Numbered from the stretch's first letter, positions 1-14,222 are shown. The stretch is DNA of 64,000 nt from Archilochus colubris (GCA_023079485.1 CM041092.1:2117127-2181126), one strand, 5' to 3'. Notes: generated by a model not told the origin, from the sequence alone. Translations and numbers: made by a program.

Positions 1-3000
1 GTGCACCTTGGGGGGACAGGGCTGCCTGGAGTGACCCCTCTGTCACTGAGAGGGTGCTGGATGCTTCCCCTGTCAAATGCACACCTAAAAGTCTCTTCCA
101 GGAAGGTGCAAGGAGGAGCTGAGGTGTTTCAGAGGGACTTTTGATTCCCACAGCAAAATCACTGCTCTCCTCACCTGCTGGGAATGCTTCCATTGATTCC
201 TTTCCTTCTGATTCTGATCCCAGTTTGCCTGGTTCCCTCTCCCCCTGCTGTCTCACCCCATTTCAGACAGGCAGGGGTGGAAGAAAGAGAAGGCAGCTCC
301 CCTTAGGGAGGAACAGAGGTGTCCTCCCAGTATGGGGCTGGAGCTTCAGCTCTCACCTCCAGAAGCTCTGCTGCCTGCCAGTTGCCCCCTCTGCATGAAA
401 AGGAACCTAAGGAACCTTCTCCCTCCCATCCACCACCTTACACCCAAGGAGATTCTGCTTCTTGGCCTGTTGCACTGATTTCCTTGATCTATCTCATTAT
501 CTGGAAGAAAAGACCACCAGAGCTCTGAGTTTTACTTCTTGTACCCAAATCTCACCATTTCAGCACCAGCCACCCAGCCTCCCACAAGCTAAAGCACCTG
601 GGGCTGTTCTACAGAAAGCCAAGTCTTGAAAAATGTTTTAAAAATAAGGGTACTGTCTCTGAAGTAGTGGGTGGGGGTTGGGAAAACCTAAATAGGAATA
701 TGTTAAACAGCAAGGCAAGTGCTATTTATAAAACACATATATTTGGGGGAGCAGGGCTGTGATACTGCAGTGTTTGGTTTGGTAATATGCAGCAATCCTA
801 TTCCAGGAGAGGCATTCTGATTTGTACCTCTGATTTGTAAAAATCACAGCAGGTAGTTAGACAAGTAGAGAAAAAATAAATAAATCATCCCTTAGAAACT
901 AGAATTACTGCCTCCTGCATTTTTGCATCAATTATCAGGAAGATAACACAGCATTTAAGAATCTGGGTTTTGCATTTCTGGTAGGTTAATCCATCACTGA
1001 TAAATTAAGTCAATCATCAAGAAATGCAGATTTGTTGAAATCTTGTTCAAAATTCAAGTAGAACTGGTTCCAAATGGCCTTGAATTTGGTAGTGAGAACA
1101 TCTATGGCAACTTGTGTGGTAGTGAGAAACACGGAGTGACAAGCTGTGCTTTTCTGGACAGCTGGCAAAGGGGTTCTGACTTTATTACTACACAAACCAT
1201 AGCTCAAAATGTTACACAAATAGTACCAATCAAAGTGATGTTACAGAGCTGACCACAACAAAACATCCTCCTGTGAACTTTGTAAGAACAATGAGCTGCA
1301 GAATTTCTCTTTGAAATGCACTGCTTGGACCTTCTTTGGCAATTTTTGGTTTCTTAAGTGCAAAAAAATAGATTTTCTGGCTCACAACCTCTTCCTGTGC
1401 TTTCCCTGCAGCTAGAAATGCATCACAGCTTACAAAGAGCACCTCTCCTCTTCCAGCACAGCAACGAGATCAGCAGCCCAGCCCCACTTTCTGCTGAATT
1501 ATCCAGACACAGGCAATGCTGCCTGGAATTATCTGGCAGTAATTCTATTATCAGATTTAGTAATACTGAGAGATTCCTCCTGCATTTTCCCAATCTTCAA
1601 AGCAAGGTACACTCTGGCCTGCCACACTCTCTTCATCACTCTCATCCAGGAGTGGAAGCCCTTGTGCTGTTTCTGGCTCCTTTGTGGCAAGAAAAATTAA
1701 AAAAAAGGCCATGACCTACGAGCTGGCATTCCTATAGTAACAGAATTTTACATAAATCATGATTCACATTCCTATTTCTCTCAAGCCCAAAGCAAACAAG
1801 ACCTGCAGGACACAGGACCAAGGCACAGGAAGCAGCAGAAAATAAGGACAAGGAGAGTGCAAAAAAATCATTAAGACCTTTGATTTCCATCAGCTTAAGC
1901 AGCTGCTCTTCCTGTTCAGTCAGAAGCCATTCTGCTGACTAACCTCAACCTCCAGCCACCCTGCTTACCTTCAAGCTCATCAGTTGGCACTTTTTCCAAG
2001 AAAAAACAACCCTCCAAGCTCCTTACCAGTGAAGCCACAGAGCTCTCTTGCATTCCCCATGCTGGATGTTTTTCCAATTTACAGTTCCCAGAGCCTCACC
2101 CTGACCCACACCACTCCAAAGAGCAGGAGCTCTTGGTACAGAAACCAGCTCAGCCTTGGAAATCAGTGGGAAATGAGCACAGCCACAGCCTCCTCTCCAC
2201 CTGCCCCTTCTCCTTCTCTAGAGGAGAGGTAACTTTTCATGGACACACTGAGAGTGCCCTTTCCCCATCACTGCAGCTCACCCAGGACAAAAAACCAGCT
2301 TCATTAGCAACTCTCCACTTCCCTGGCTGGGGAAAAAAAAAACAAACCAAAAAACTAGGGTAGGATCAGAGCTGTAGCACAGGAGAAGCTGGTGAGCTGG
2401 AAGAGGATGCAGAGCTCCAGAGTTGGCTCCTGCACACCCATCCCTGAGATCCCCCCCAGCAGCTCTTCTGTGTAGGAGAAAGGAACTTCCAAGGGCACTT
2501 TGGGAGAGCAGGGCAGACACACAGCAAGGCACTGGAAATCCTGAGGACAGAACTAGTGCTCTGAATTCCCACCCCCACCACCAAGACTGACCAGGCAGGC
2601 AGCTGCTTCAGCTTTCAGCGTCTTGCTTTTTAAAGGGTGAGTCCCAAATTGCTTTCTCCAAGTGAAACTCAGGTGTGTACTGGCAGCTATCATAGTACCA
2701 AAAAGTCAGAAAACCTGGAGATGTAAATCACCAAAGCCAGTAAGAGATAAAAGGATTATTTTCTTTCTATGAACAGGGGGACCAAGAGGCTCTGATGAGC
2801 CAAAGGTCACTTGCACATCAAATCCAGGTTTGTTCTGTTCCAATACAAAGCCTGGACCCAAAGCAGGCCAAATGAAAGCTCTGCTGAGGATAAAAGATGA
2901 GGAGTTGCATCACACAACATACTCAGCTCAGTAAAAATGAAGCATTCAATAGCACAGCCATTGCTGAAACAGCACATGTACATAACCACAAAACATAAAA

Positions 3001-6000
3001 TTAAGTGAATTTGTCCTTTGTTAAGAAAAACAAGTCCCATATTCTGCACTTGCTGCACGTGGAGATATTCCCAGCCAGCTCTGAGCCAGGAGCCCTTCAA
3101 ACACCTTGATGAGAGGATGGAGACAGCAATAACTCATCTCAGAATTTTTTCCCCAAAGGGAGCAGTTCTGGTGTTGAATCAGGGCTTTCCTGAACCCTGA
3201 CAGCCATGGCTTTCCATCCCTCCCTCTTTTCCCAGCTCTGGCACTGGCTCACACAGCACCCCCAGGATGAAACCACCGTTTTCCTGCAGCAGAGCCCTCA
3301 CCTTCCTCCTGCCCTGACAGAGGGATGGCAGCTCTGCTCCCCAGCTCAACAATCACATTTGGTAAGATTAAAATAAGTTGTTTGTGCTGGCAACAGTTTT
3401 GTTTGAAGTTTATGGCTAAGGTTATTTTACAATACTCAGGAAATCTGGCTGCATAGAAAAGCAAGCAATGGACAGAATAAATCCTCTATTACTACTATAA
3501 GCAAATATTTTTCTCAAGTATAAAGAGATGTGGACTTCTATATAGCAAGATTAATTTTGCTTGAAGATTTATTTGTATCACTGAACTACTTTGCTTTGAA
3601 GTTAAACTGTTAAAGATACCATAAAATGAAAAATAATCAGGCTGATGTGTTTATCAAATGGCAGCAGTTTTCCAGTGGGTATTTTACAGCTGACCCATAA
3701 AGTGGTAAGAAAATAAAAAAAGCATACAGATGGGTTCTGGGAGGAGAAAACTGAACAAAATGTAATGTAAAGAGAGAGAGGGGGGAAAAATAATATAAAA
3801 GGGGAGAGGAAAAAAAAAAGCAATACAAAAGAAGATGGACATGGCACGGGGACAGCCACTCCAGACTAACAAGTCACTCTTCAGCAGTGGCATTTTGTAT
3901 GATTTCTATGGTGACAAAAATCAGTGTTGGGCTGCTAAAGGGTTTTAACTGGTGCAGCTGGAGAAGGCTGAGGTGTACGGGTGCAGCCAAGTGTGTCTGC
4001 AGTGCAACTGAAGGAGCTGAGGGCATCAGCAGTAAAACTCAGGAGGAACATGGCTCCCCAGGGCAGAGGGGTTTGAAAGGACCTGTGCCATTGATCCAGC
4101 CATCAGCAAATCCCAGCAGGTCCTCAGGGAACAACACATTTGTTGTGCTTCTCCAGCTGAACTAGCTACAAACACCTCTTGATGGAAGATCTCTGCAGGG
4201 TCTGAGCCAGTCCAGTCTGTACACAAACCCCCCAGAGCTGGCTCCATCCTCCAGCTCCATTCTGTGCTTCCCTCCCCAGGCTCCAGTGCCTGCAAGTCCA
4301 GCTGCTCAGCTACCTGTACCAGGGGGAAAAGCATTTAAAAAAAAATCAAGGAAGATGACTTTTCTTGGTAGATTTTTGGAAGAGATTTTTACTAAGTGAA
4401 TAATCTCAACTTTGAAAGCTTTGTCAGAAGTTGTAGCATTACCCACATCCCACTGGTGCCCTAAATTCAGAGGTCCAAGCAATACAGGAGAACTGTAGAG
4501 TCAAGAAAAGACACTACAACTGCAGAAAAACCCAACTCCAGGTAACAATTTTGCTAAAAATATTCCCTAACCCAGTTACCACAATTCAGATAACGGGCTC
4601 CTGCACATCCCTTGCTAGATGAGAATAAAATTGAGCAGCCAGAATGCTGCTCCTGTGTCAGACTTGACTTCCCTGTAGCTTCCCAATGTGACTGAAAAGG
4701 CAACTCTCACCCCCCAAACAAGAGGCTGTCTTGATGTCACAGCAAGCCACCAGCACAGTCAGACAGGAAAGGCTGTGTCCTAGCAACAGTCTGTAATTCA
4801 GCAATATTATGTTCAGGAAAACAGCACAAATTATTGTAAGCCTTTGGGCCACTTGATTTATAAGAAAATGTGGGTTTTGGTCCTCCTCATGCAACAGAAA
4901 CGTTTACAACATTTGCAAAACCAGATTTTTTCAAGAATCCTATTGTTCCCTGACCCCAAAGAGTGTCTCTTACACCAAGAGCATTTCTTATCCATCATTA
5001 GCACTAGGAAGCAAAGCAAGCACTGAAAAAAAGAATCAGTTTTAGTAAGGAGGATCACTATCAAATATTTAGGTTCTTGTCTCTGAGTCCCCATTTCTCA
5101 TGAGGAGAAATTGCAACCTCCTTGTTTCAATTAGAATCTCTCTCATAATTTGAAAATCTATCTCATAATTCAGCATTTTCTGAAGCTGCCATGGGACTGA
5201 TCATTGATGTTTTAATGGGAATCTGATAACAATCACATGCAGTCCCAGGACATCCCATAAAGAGGCCATCAATTTATATAAATGATTTGGCTCTTTCCAG
5301 TAGATCAAAGACTACTGGAAAACCCACACCTCTGACTCCAAACCTTTATGATTCTGGAAAATCCCACGTTGGAGATTTTGAAGTAAAGTTGTTTGGGGTT
5401 TTTCTTGCTGTTGTGCTGGTTTTGTTTTGGGAGCTTTTTAAGTCTGCAATGTTTGCACACTCCAAATCCCAATAAAAGGGAATAAAGGGATTTTCTCAGT
5501 TCACAAAGGCATCACACAGACAAACTCCATTATCCAATGTGCACCTTCCCGTGGAGCTGGAAAAACAAACATTGGCAACACTGCAGACAAAAGTGTCAAG
5601 CAATTCCTGAGCAATCCTAAATCACTTTTCTGCCTCTTTTTCTGCATTGCACACCCAGGCTGTCATCTCAAATGACTTGGATCCACTGGTTCTTCACCTC
5701 CCTGCCCACTGCCAAAACAGAGCTCTGCTGCCTCAGCCTGCAGCATCCTGGTTCTCAAGAGCAGAATGGAGAGAGCAGATCCTGAGCCAAGACACAGATC
5801 CACAGCTTCTTCAGTCATCTGAGTGATTTCATAAATATCTTTTCAGAATGAGTCTTACCTTGGCATGGCCTCTGAGTTTTAAAAGGCTGCAGCAACAGAG
5901 AAGAAGATTAAAAAAAAAAAAGAGGGAAACTAAAGGGTCTGATGTGATCTGGTAGGCAATTGGGTTTGGTCTTGTTGGGCTATGTTACTATAAAACACAT

Positions 6001-9000
6001 CATGTTCAAAGGGATCCAACTAAAACAGACACACAACATCCTGCTGTCTATGTTAAGAAAGGAAAAAAAAAAAACCCACGAAACCATCCCCTTGCAGGGA
6101 ACAGATCTTGTGATGAAAACAGTAATGCTGAATCCCAAACGTCCTTTTGTATTCAACAAGACAAGCCAGAATTTAACAAGAAATCCATCAGCACCCAGAC
6201 TGTCCCAAATTCTGGAAGCTAATGGGTGGAAATTGTGTTTCTTTTCCAAGCAGAGAACAGAGAACCCCATTCCTGTGCCACTGCCTCCTTTCTAAGGTGT
6301 CCACAGCTCCCATTGTCCCTTTATGTGCTGTATGCCCAAAAACCACCACAGCTCAGGTGATGCACTGACATCTGCAGACAAGAGAACTGCCAGGTAATGG
6401 TGACAGGAGACATTTCACTTGAGAGGAGAAGCCACCTTTAGGAAAAGGAGTCAGGAGATCTGAGGCTCCAATACACTGCTTACAGAGTTAGAAATGGATC
6501 TTAGTGCCTGGACACACCTTGGGAATTTCAGAACCAGTAAATTTGGAAGGAAACAAAGCCAAAGGGGAGTCATTTTAATGGTAACAGGAAGGAAAACAAA
6601 GGTAACACCCCAGGAGTGTCAGCATTCTAGTTAAAAACTGTCAAGAAAAGCTAAATTAATCTTGCCTCCTGAGTATTTGTTTCTACGGAAATATCTCCCT
6701 CCTCCAGCCCAATCCTTAAAATGCTCCTAAAGAGAAAAGCATATTAATATTAAAGGCTTGTAAGTGGCATCTCATCCTTCATTTTAGCTTTTGTAATGGC
6801 TTTTATTCTTCTGGCACAGTTTGAAATGCTGAAACAATGTGAGGAGATGTAAATACACATCACTCCCTAACAGCATCCTCAGTTTAGGGCTGGAGAAATC
6901 AGCTCCAACAATGCAGGAAAAAAAAAAAGTACTCCCAGACTTCCCCAAATGCAGATAAATCTGATTGTACTGAGCTGAAGAGCCATTTGCAAAAAGGAAT
7001 CCAAACACCAGTGACTACTGCAGCTCAGGGGACCCAGCAAAGGCTGCAACAAGCTGGAACCAGGGCCACCAGCACAGCTGCTCAATGGTCTGAACCTTCT
7101 GCTCCTGCAGAGGAAAAAAGACAACACTGAGATGGCATGAGGCTGCATTTCCCAGCTGCTTGGCAATCTTGCTGAAATATGTCATCTATATGTAGAGTAG
7201 GAGTGGGAATCCATGGGTTTGAAAGGATAGGTATGCAGGATGAAGGGATCTTTAAAGAAAGATACCCAAATGGGATTAGAAGAAAGATTAAAAAAGCCCC
7301 ATGGGAACACATACAGGAGATTGTTTTGGTGAAAAAATAATAAGCTTTGTATCTTAAGTAAATCATCTTCCTAGCACCACCAAGAATAAATAGAAGCTAT
7401 TTTTACACCTCATTTCTCACTACATTTTCAGAAAACAGAAAAGCACACACAGAAGTGCAGCTCCATCCAAAAAGCACACATTGATCCATGTTACATATTC
7501 CCCCAGTTCAGCTTTTACAGACAAATTTGAAAGAATATCCCTTTCAGCAGAGGATTCTGAAAAGAAACAAACAGAAACCCTCCAAACCACACCAGCCCCA
7601 CAGAAAATGCTTAAACCCAACAAGACCGTGCCAAGATGAAGCTTTTCCTTCAAACCCTCTCTGGGAGGGCAGCACCTGTGTTCCAGGAGCATCTCAGAAA
7701 ACTGGTTTGGTGCTAGCAGGATCCCAGGAGCAGAACTGGCTGCTGCTCATCTCCATCCTGCCACCCCCCAGAGGTGCCCAGGAGGCTCAGATGGAGAGGA
7801 GGGAATTGCTTATCCAGCCACTCACTGCCCTCCAACCAGCAGCACATTGGGCCCTGTTTCACAGCTCTACAGGGGCCATACCTCCAGGCAAACTTAGGTG
7901 TCCCCAGCCCAGGTTGTGGGGCTGGACAGATGAAAGGTGGTGAAGGAGAATGGTTGGGGTTTGGAGAAGCTGGGATACTTCTTTTTTTTTTTTTCAAGCC
8001 CTTATCAAGACTATTTTTTTTCCACTGTCTTATATTATAGGAGAGTAAATACCATTATTTGATTTGCTTCAGTGCTTTATGGAAGTATCAGTCTGTCAAG
8101 AAACAAATGTATTGTATTTCTTGATAATTAGATCCAGAACAGGTTTTTTTTCCCCCAAATGAACAGCTCTGATCTACAGGCTTCTACTTGTTCCCAAGAC
8201 ACATCCTGACTTAAGCTACTGAGAGAAATCACCCAAAAAAAGCAAGTGCCAGATCTGTCAGTCTTGTGCTGCTGCTGCTCTGGAAATAGTCTGACCTGAA
8301 AGCAACATAGCCCAAAGCCACAGGGGAAGGAGCACAGCACATCATGGTTCACATCCACAGAACAGGAAAATGCAGCAGGTTAGAGATGTTTGCAGCTTCT
8401 GCAAGGGTACAGGAAAACCTTGGGGTGTAGGAGGATTAACAACAGCTTTGAAAGGAACTGCTCCCACAAAGGTGTTTGGCAGCTCTTGGTGTCTTCAGAC
8501 ACCACTGATGCCACAAAGCTGTCACGTTTGGCTCTGCAGCTACTTATATCTCACAGCAACTCTTCACAAGAGCTTTCAGACACAACTTGCTCAGTCTTCA
8601 CACAGTTAAGGAGTTGAGAAGAGCTGGAAAACACAGCAGAGATGCTGGGAGACAAAGCAAGCCTTAGATTCCCAGATGAACTGTTCTGCTAGGAAAATGG
8701 CATCTTCCATACCCACCAACATGGTTTACACCAAGCCACAAGTCCTGTCTCACCTCCCATCCTACATCAAACCAGGAGGAGGTTTTATAATTGGTATTTG
8801 TAGGTATCTCATGAACCAACCCTCTGTAAGCAGGATTTCTGTGAATTTTGAGGTGGAGATGGATGCTTGGGTTTTGTTAGAAGCACAGTGTACCACACCC
8901 TATGAAAAAAGCCATGCATGGGTTAGTTTTTAAATTATTTTTTCAAACTACTGTCCCAAGGCTTGATTAGGGTTTTTTTTAGGTCTGTTCTACCCATAGA

Positions 9001-9075
9001 ATGAGAACTGCTTGCTGTACCTGAGGCACTTCAGAACATGTCTGCTTTTCATTAGCAAAGACTCTGCTGGCTTCA

Positions 9076-9481
9076 CTGGCACCCGTGAACTAAAAGGTAA
9101 AACATCCAAATATTCCAGGGATGGAAATAAGTGAGGCTCTCTCCACAAGACATTCTAAACAGTACTTATAGCAGAAACTATTAAAAAAAAACCAAACAAC
9201 CCCATAATCCTGCTCAGATTCCATCCCACCTGCTGCAGACAAATCCACCATCAATTTTGGTTTTCTTCATGGAAAATAACTGCTGGCACCCATGAACTAA
9301 AAGGTAAAACATCCAAATATTCCAGGGATGGAAATAAGTGAGACTCTCTCCACAAGACATTCTAAACAGTACTTATAGCAGAAACTATTAAAAAAAAACC
9401 AAACAACCCCATAATCCTCCTCAGATTCCATCCCACCTGCTGCAAACAAATCCACCATCAATTTTAGTTTTCATGGAATAC
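9076..9481. repeat. 207-bp tandem duplication (two copies) in KIF5C intron 1
   Basis: Copy 1 is 9,076-9,282 and copy 2 is 9,283 to about 9,481. Long stretches are identical, including the internal A-run and the ACATCCAAATATTCCAGGGA segment, and there are only a few substitutions. The copies differ mainly at the 3' end, where copy 2 lacks a few bases. No coding potential or known transposon signature was seen. Confidence 0.9.
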
Positions 9482-9675
9482 CCACTGCAAAACAGCCATG
9501 ATCACTGCACAGCAACTGAGATCAGGTGATGCTACTTTGCTTTGCAATGTTTAGCAGATGAAACACCAGAATTTTCCCCCCGTGTCAGCAAAACTCAACC
9601 CTGCAGGGACCCTCCTGTTGTCCCCACCTCTCCCCACGGGTGTCCCCAGCAGCCTGATGATGGCAGAGCTGGTAG

Positions 9676-9693
9676 GGGGGGTCTGAACCCCCC
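9676..9693. repeat. Short perfect inverted repeat, 7-bp stem and 4-nt loop
   Basis: GGGGGGT at 9,676-9,682 pairs with ACCCCCC at 9,687-9,693 around the loop CTGA. It is in KIF5C intron 1. No U-run or neighbouring gene suggests a function. Confidence 0.5.
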
Positions 9694-11900
9694 AGTGTGG
9701 GCAGTCAGGGGCTGAGGAAGGCTGAGTGGTGTCTGTCTGACACTGGGCACACAGCAGAGAACTGCAGAGCTCAGCAGAGAGCTGCTAAGCTGGGCTTTAC
9801 ACGTGCCCTCACCCCACAGCCCAAAAAGCAGCTGACAAGAAGAATGAAGAGTCTTTTATCCCCTTTCTGGTTATACTAACAGGAGGCTTCTGAGCTGGCT
9901 AGAAAGATTCATTTTAAATGTTTTCCTTTTTAAACAGGAGACATTTGTCTGAAAAATATCAGTTTCCAGTCAGCCTTGCATTAAAAGGAAAGTGGTCACT
10001 CCAGACCTAATGGAGAGGGGGGTGCTAATACTGTTTCACTACTCAATTCCTAAATATTTTACAACAGGGAAGGGAACATTTCCACTCAATCCCATAAACC
10101 AAAAGCAGCAAAATAACCTCATGGGGAGCATCCCACCAGGTGCTGAGCCTCTCTGCATCCTCCCTTTGAAGATGCTCAAGAATAAAAGCACTCGGAGAAG
10201 CAGGAGGAAACCTCAGAGCAGACATCCCAGTTGCCTACTACAGCAACCAGCCCCATGCTCTCCCACAAGACTGTAAGAAGCAAGCCAGCTAGAAAAATAC
10301 ATTTTTAGGTATGCCAGCCAACACAATCAATCCGAAAGTCACCTTGAGGTTGCAGAGCAGCAGAAACATAAAAGGAACCTGCAGTCTGTGGAGGCTGGTG
10401 GGTAGCTGACCGCAAAAGAAAGCGATGGATTTACTGCTGTCACCTTTTCCTGCCACAGTTAAAGAGGAGGCACATCTAAAAGGCTTTGGTATTGAAAACT
10501 TGAAAATAGAATCCAAATACTGTGGGGTTTCTCTGTTTTAACCAAAGGCAAATTTAAGGCATGACAATTTAATCTCCCATCCTTCGTGCGCTGCATGCGG
10601 GGGGAAGATGGGTGGAAGGGGCCCAAAAATAAGACTCTGGGTCACATCCCAACTCTGTGGGGTTGGAGGGGTTTGAGGGGAGTGAGACCACTGCCCTAGG
10701 ACATCCCTGACAAAGAGCTCTGAACCACACAACCACGGGCATCATGGAGATAAAGCTTTACTTGTGGAGTGAAAGGTGTCCAGGAGAAACTCAAGCCTAA
10801 GTTCTTCAGCTGCCTTCATTGCTGTTTCTTCTCAAGAGTTGCATCTGGAATTTCTGTCAGAAAATCCACTCAAGGTGCTAGAGGAGTGGGTGGGAGGTTC
10901 AGAAAGCAAGTATTTTCCCCCAAAATTGATTGTTGGAAAGGAGAAGTAAATTTATTCAGACCTACCAGTCAGAAAAAGTAGACATTTCCTTTAAATAATT
11001 GATATTTTACATTTTATGACATGATGACAGAATTCCTCTGGGGATTTTTGGTGGGTTTGTTTGGTTTTTAAAATTTTAACAGAACTTTTCTTTCCAAAAA
11101 AAAAAATTGAAAGCTGCATTGCAGTGTTTTTCAAATGCTATAGTAAAACACTAGAAAAAAAAAAAAAGAAAAAAAAAAAAGTGTTTAGTTCTGGTTTCTT
11201 TTTGCTTTATGTAATGGTTCTAAGAGGTTGGGGAGAGTAAAATTCTGCTACTGTTGTAGTTCCTTAATCCAGAATTAGGATTCCTTCCCCCTGCCAGGCA
11301 TTATTTGTTGGAGCTAAGCAGTAGAAAATAACTGTATTATTACCTCTAAACCAGTAAGTAATAACAAATGGTTCTGCTTTCTACTAACACACTGCACAGG
11401 CACCCACTGTAGGGCAAGTTCTAACAGAGCTCAAGAAGCTACTGGGAATAACCACAAATAATATGGAAAGCTTTTCATGTTCATTTACACCTATAAACCA
11501 CAAATAACCCAAGGAACCCCAGCTGGATGGTTTGTCATTAAAAAATAATTTAAAAAGCACCATTTGAGGACATATTTAACTAGTTAAGATGACTAAAATA
11601 TGCACTAAGAGACCCAGGTGAAGGAAGAGGAATACTCTGAGCTTCTAACTAGAGTTTTCAAGAAGGCAAGAGCCAAAATCCACCCTGCCAAATTCATTGT
11701 ATCTATATAAATAAATAAATATATATATAAATAAATTAATATATACTGCTCTTTTCTTGTGTTTATATAAATTAATATATCCATGCTCTTTTCTTGTTTC
11801 CCTAACTAACTATGTTGGTAAACTTCTGTGGTAGGAACTTGACAGTTGCTATTATTTTTCCTTTTTACCTTTACCAAAGGATTAACCTCCTGTTTGCAAG

Positions 11901-11954
<54 letters not shown>
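11901..11954. repeat. (TAA)n microsatellite, about 18 units
   Basis: This is an uninterrupted trinucleotide run in KIF5C intron 1 followed by a short A-run, and is likely length-polymorphic. Confidence 0.95.
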
Positions 11955-11960
<6 letters not shown>

Positions 11961-12330
11961 TACTGGTTTGAAGGCATCATAGTTACTGTTTGCCCAGACA
12001 AAGATACCTTCTAATCCTTGCACATTTGCTTGGGTGGGGAAAAAGGATTCTAAATTCTACCTCTGTAAAAAAGATAACATTCTTAAGAGATTTACAGGAG
12101 ATGTATTTTAATCTACTTTTAATACATCTGAGGGTTTATTTATTTAAGAGAGGGAGGTGAATTTGCTGACTTTTGTTTCTTAAACATCCAAATGCTACAG
12201 TTACTCTTTTATTCCAAATATTTGTTGACCAAGGGCAGCCCTCCATGGCTGACTGGGATTGATAACCAGTTGTTAGCAGCCTGGTGGGGGTGTTATGACT
12301 TTAACCTTCAACTAAAGAAAATTAATTTTG

Positions 12331-12505
12331 AATTGGAATGGGCTGCCCAGGGAAGTAGTGGATTCTCCATCCCTGGAGGTTTTTAAGAAGAGACTGAATG
12401 TGGCACTGAGTGCCATGGGCTGGGAACCACGGGGGGAGTGGATCAAGGGTTGGATTTGGTGATCTCAGAGGTGCTTTCCAACCTGGATGGTTCTATGATT
12501 CTGTA
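12331..12505 (+). mobile_element. CR1 LINE 3' fragment (plus orientation)
   Basis: It starts at TTGGAATGGGCTGCCCAGG and ends GGTTCTATGATTCTG, the avian CR1 3' end with its ATTCTATG-type terminal repeat. The body closely resembles the fragments at about 21,630-22,073 and 25,578-26,340. It is 5'-truncated to about 175 bp, as usual for CR1, and antisense to KIF5C in intron 1. Confidence 0.9.
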
Positions 12506-14020
12506 ATTTGGCTACACAGACACAATTAATAAAAACAAATTAAGAAAAACAAGTTAGCTATTTATGTCTGGAATTGAGTGGGGTTTTTTTCCCCTTGTTT
12601 TTTTTTTTAAACTGGTTTGCAACTTTCAGGAGAAAAAGTTTCTAATAAACTCGAGGTTTTAATAAGAATCTTGGCAAATCATACAAGCAATTGCTTGGGA
12701 TTTTTTTATATTATCAGTCAGTTTTAAGATCACTTTATCACAGCATGGTACTGACTGTATCACTGTTCAGCCTTGGCAGACCAACACATCAAACAAAGCA
12801 CCAAAGACAGGAGCTGGTTAAACAGTAAACCAAAAATCCAACTCAAGTTTAGGTGCCTGGTGTTGTCCATGTACACCCACCACATCAACACCAGTGCCGT
12901 CCTGAATGCAACCCCAACTCAGACACCCTCCTGGGAAGGCTCCAGCTCCGAGAAGGAAAAGCAAAGGCAGGTTTCCTGCCAGGCTGAGGAGCTCACTGCG
13001 CCATGGTACGGGCTCAGCAGAGGAGCCACATCCTGAACCAGCCAGGGCCCAGCTCCACACACGCTTTGTTCCTCTTCAAGCCTTTGCTATTGTGAACAGC
13101 ATTCCCCTGGGAAAGCAAGGGAATCGGCAGAGATTCAGGATTCTCTTGCTGCAAGCGAGTAGCAACTTGATGTTTCGACTCCTTTTATTTATTTTAATCG
13201 TAAAGGTGAAGGAAAAAAACTTCACCTCGCTTAGGTCATTTTACCGAAGGATGCTCCTGCAGTCGGTTGTTCTGCAGGGATCCACCAGCACCTCGCCCAG
13301 GAGCCACCAGCAGCCCCGCAGGACATCCAGCGCCCATCACCCCTCCCAGGACATCATTCCCGCCCCCCCCGCTGAAGCAAACCGGCATTTCCCAGCAGGC
13401 TCGGCTTTGTCTGACCCCGCAGAGCTCCGCGCCCGCGGAGGATGCCGCGGAGGACGCCGCTCTCTCCCGCAGCCTCGGCGTAGCGGATCCCCCCTCATCC
13501 CCTCCCCACCATCACTTCCCTCCCTTATCCCCCGCGCACCGGGAAAACTTTCTCCCCCGGCGGCTGCCGCAGGGGCGCGGCGGAGGCGCGGACGGCCGCC
13601 CCCGCGGAGCTCCGCTGAGCATGCCCAGTCCCCGGCATGACATCAGCGCCGGCAGCCGCCCCCGCGCCCCCCACTCCTCCCCGGCTCCGGCCCGAGACCC
13701 CCGAGGGGAAGCCCAGACCCTCCCCACCCTCCGGGAAGGGGGGAAAAATCCATTCCGGCCGGAGGGGAGGGGACCCCGCGGGGAGCGCCGAGCCCCTCCC
13801 TGGCTCCGCCGCAGCGGGAACAATGGGCGCGGGGTGGGCTCCTGCGGGCAGCGGGACGGCGGGGAGGGATGCTCGCCCCGGGGCGGGGATGCTCGCCACA
13901 TGAGGGGTGAGACTAGCCCTGAGGGGAGGGGGATGCTCGCCCCGAAAAGGAGGGAGGTGGGAGGGATGCTCGTCCCGTCAAGGTATCGCCTAAGGAGGGA
14001 GGAGGATGCGGCAGACTCAC

Positions 14021-14146
14021 CCCGATGACCACCGTCTCTTCGCCCTTGAATTTAGGGATGAATTTATCCCCCCGCAGGATCTCCGCCTCGTTCAGGGGCC
14101 GGAACCGGCACATCACTTTGATGCTGCACTCGGCGGGATCCGCCAT
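14021..14146 (-). CDS. KIF5C: KIF5C first coding exon (kinesin-1 heavy chain, residues 1-42)
   Basis: This exon encodes the first 42 residues of the neuronal kinesin-1 heavy chain, the ATP-driven motor that carries cargo toward microtubule plus ends in axons. The translation begins [20 protein letters not shown] and ends ...[15 protein letters not shown] and the [15 protein letters not shown] stretch distinguish KIF5C from KIF5B, which begins MADLAECNIKV. The piece covers the first strand of the motor domain; the P-loop and switch motifs lie in later exons outside the window. The ATG at 14,146-14,144 has a strong Kozak context (G at -3 and at +4). After the GGG codon (14,021) comes a GTGAGT donor. 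The frame stays open upstream to an ATG at 14,512, but the family start fixes 14,146. The gene continues leftward past position 1. Confidence 0.95.
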
Positions 14147-14222
14147 CTCGCCGGGGCGGGCGGGCGGGCGCCGGCCGCAGGGAGCGATGGCTCCGCCGGG
14201 CAGGTGCCGCAGACGCCCAGCA

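Larger units (their letters stand above)
1..14020 (-). other. KIF5C: KIF5C intron 1 (partial, 5' part)
   Basis: This stretch lies downstream of the KIF5C exon 1 donor, and I found no second exon: nothing on the minus strand continues the motor domain after ...VVIG (the family reads QGKPYVFDRV or similar). Short open frames occur throughout but none shows a recognisable domain. Contents include a purine-rich run near 3,767-3,835, a 207-bp tandem duplication at 9,076-9,481, poly-A tracts near 11,155-11,180, AT-rich sequence at 11,700-11,780, a (TAA)n microsatellite at 11,901-11,954 and a CR1 tail at 12,331-12,505. From about 13,360 it enters the CpG island. Confidence 0.8.

Noticed and set aside
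7488..7943. Plus-strand 151-codon open frame in KIF5C intron 1
   Set aside because: There is no domain, signal peptide or splice logic, and overlapping frames exist on both strands; consistent with chance.
12906..13640. Plus-strand 244-codon open frame next to the CpG island
   Set aside because: Its second half is low-complexity S/P/R/A reading of GC-rich DNA, it has no recognisable domain and overlaps other equally long frames; best explained by stop-poor island sequence.
13267..14028. Plus-strand 253-codon open frame antisense to KIF5C exon 1
   Set aside because: It is proline-, arginine- and glycine-rich with no family resemblance, and it reaches the antisense side of a true coding exon inside a CpG island.
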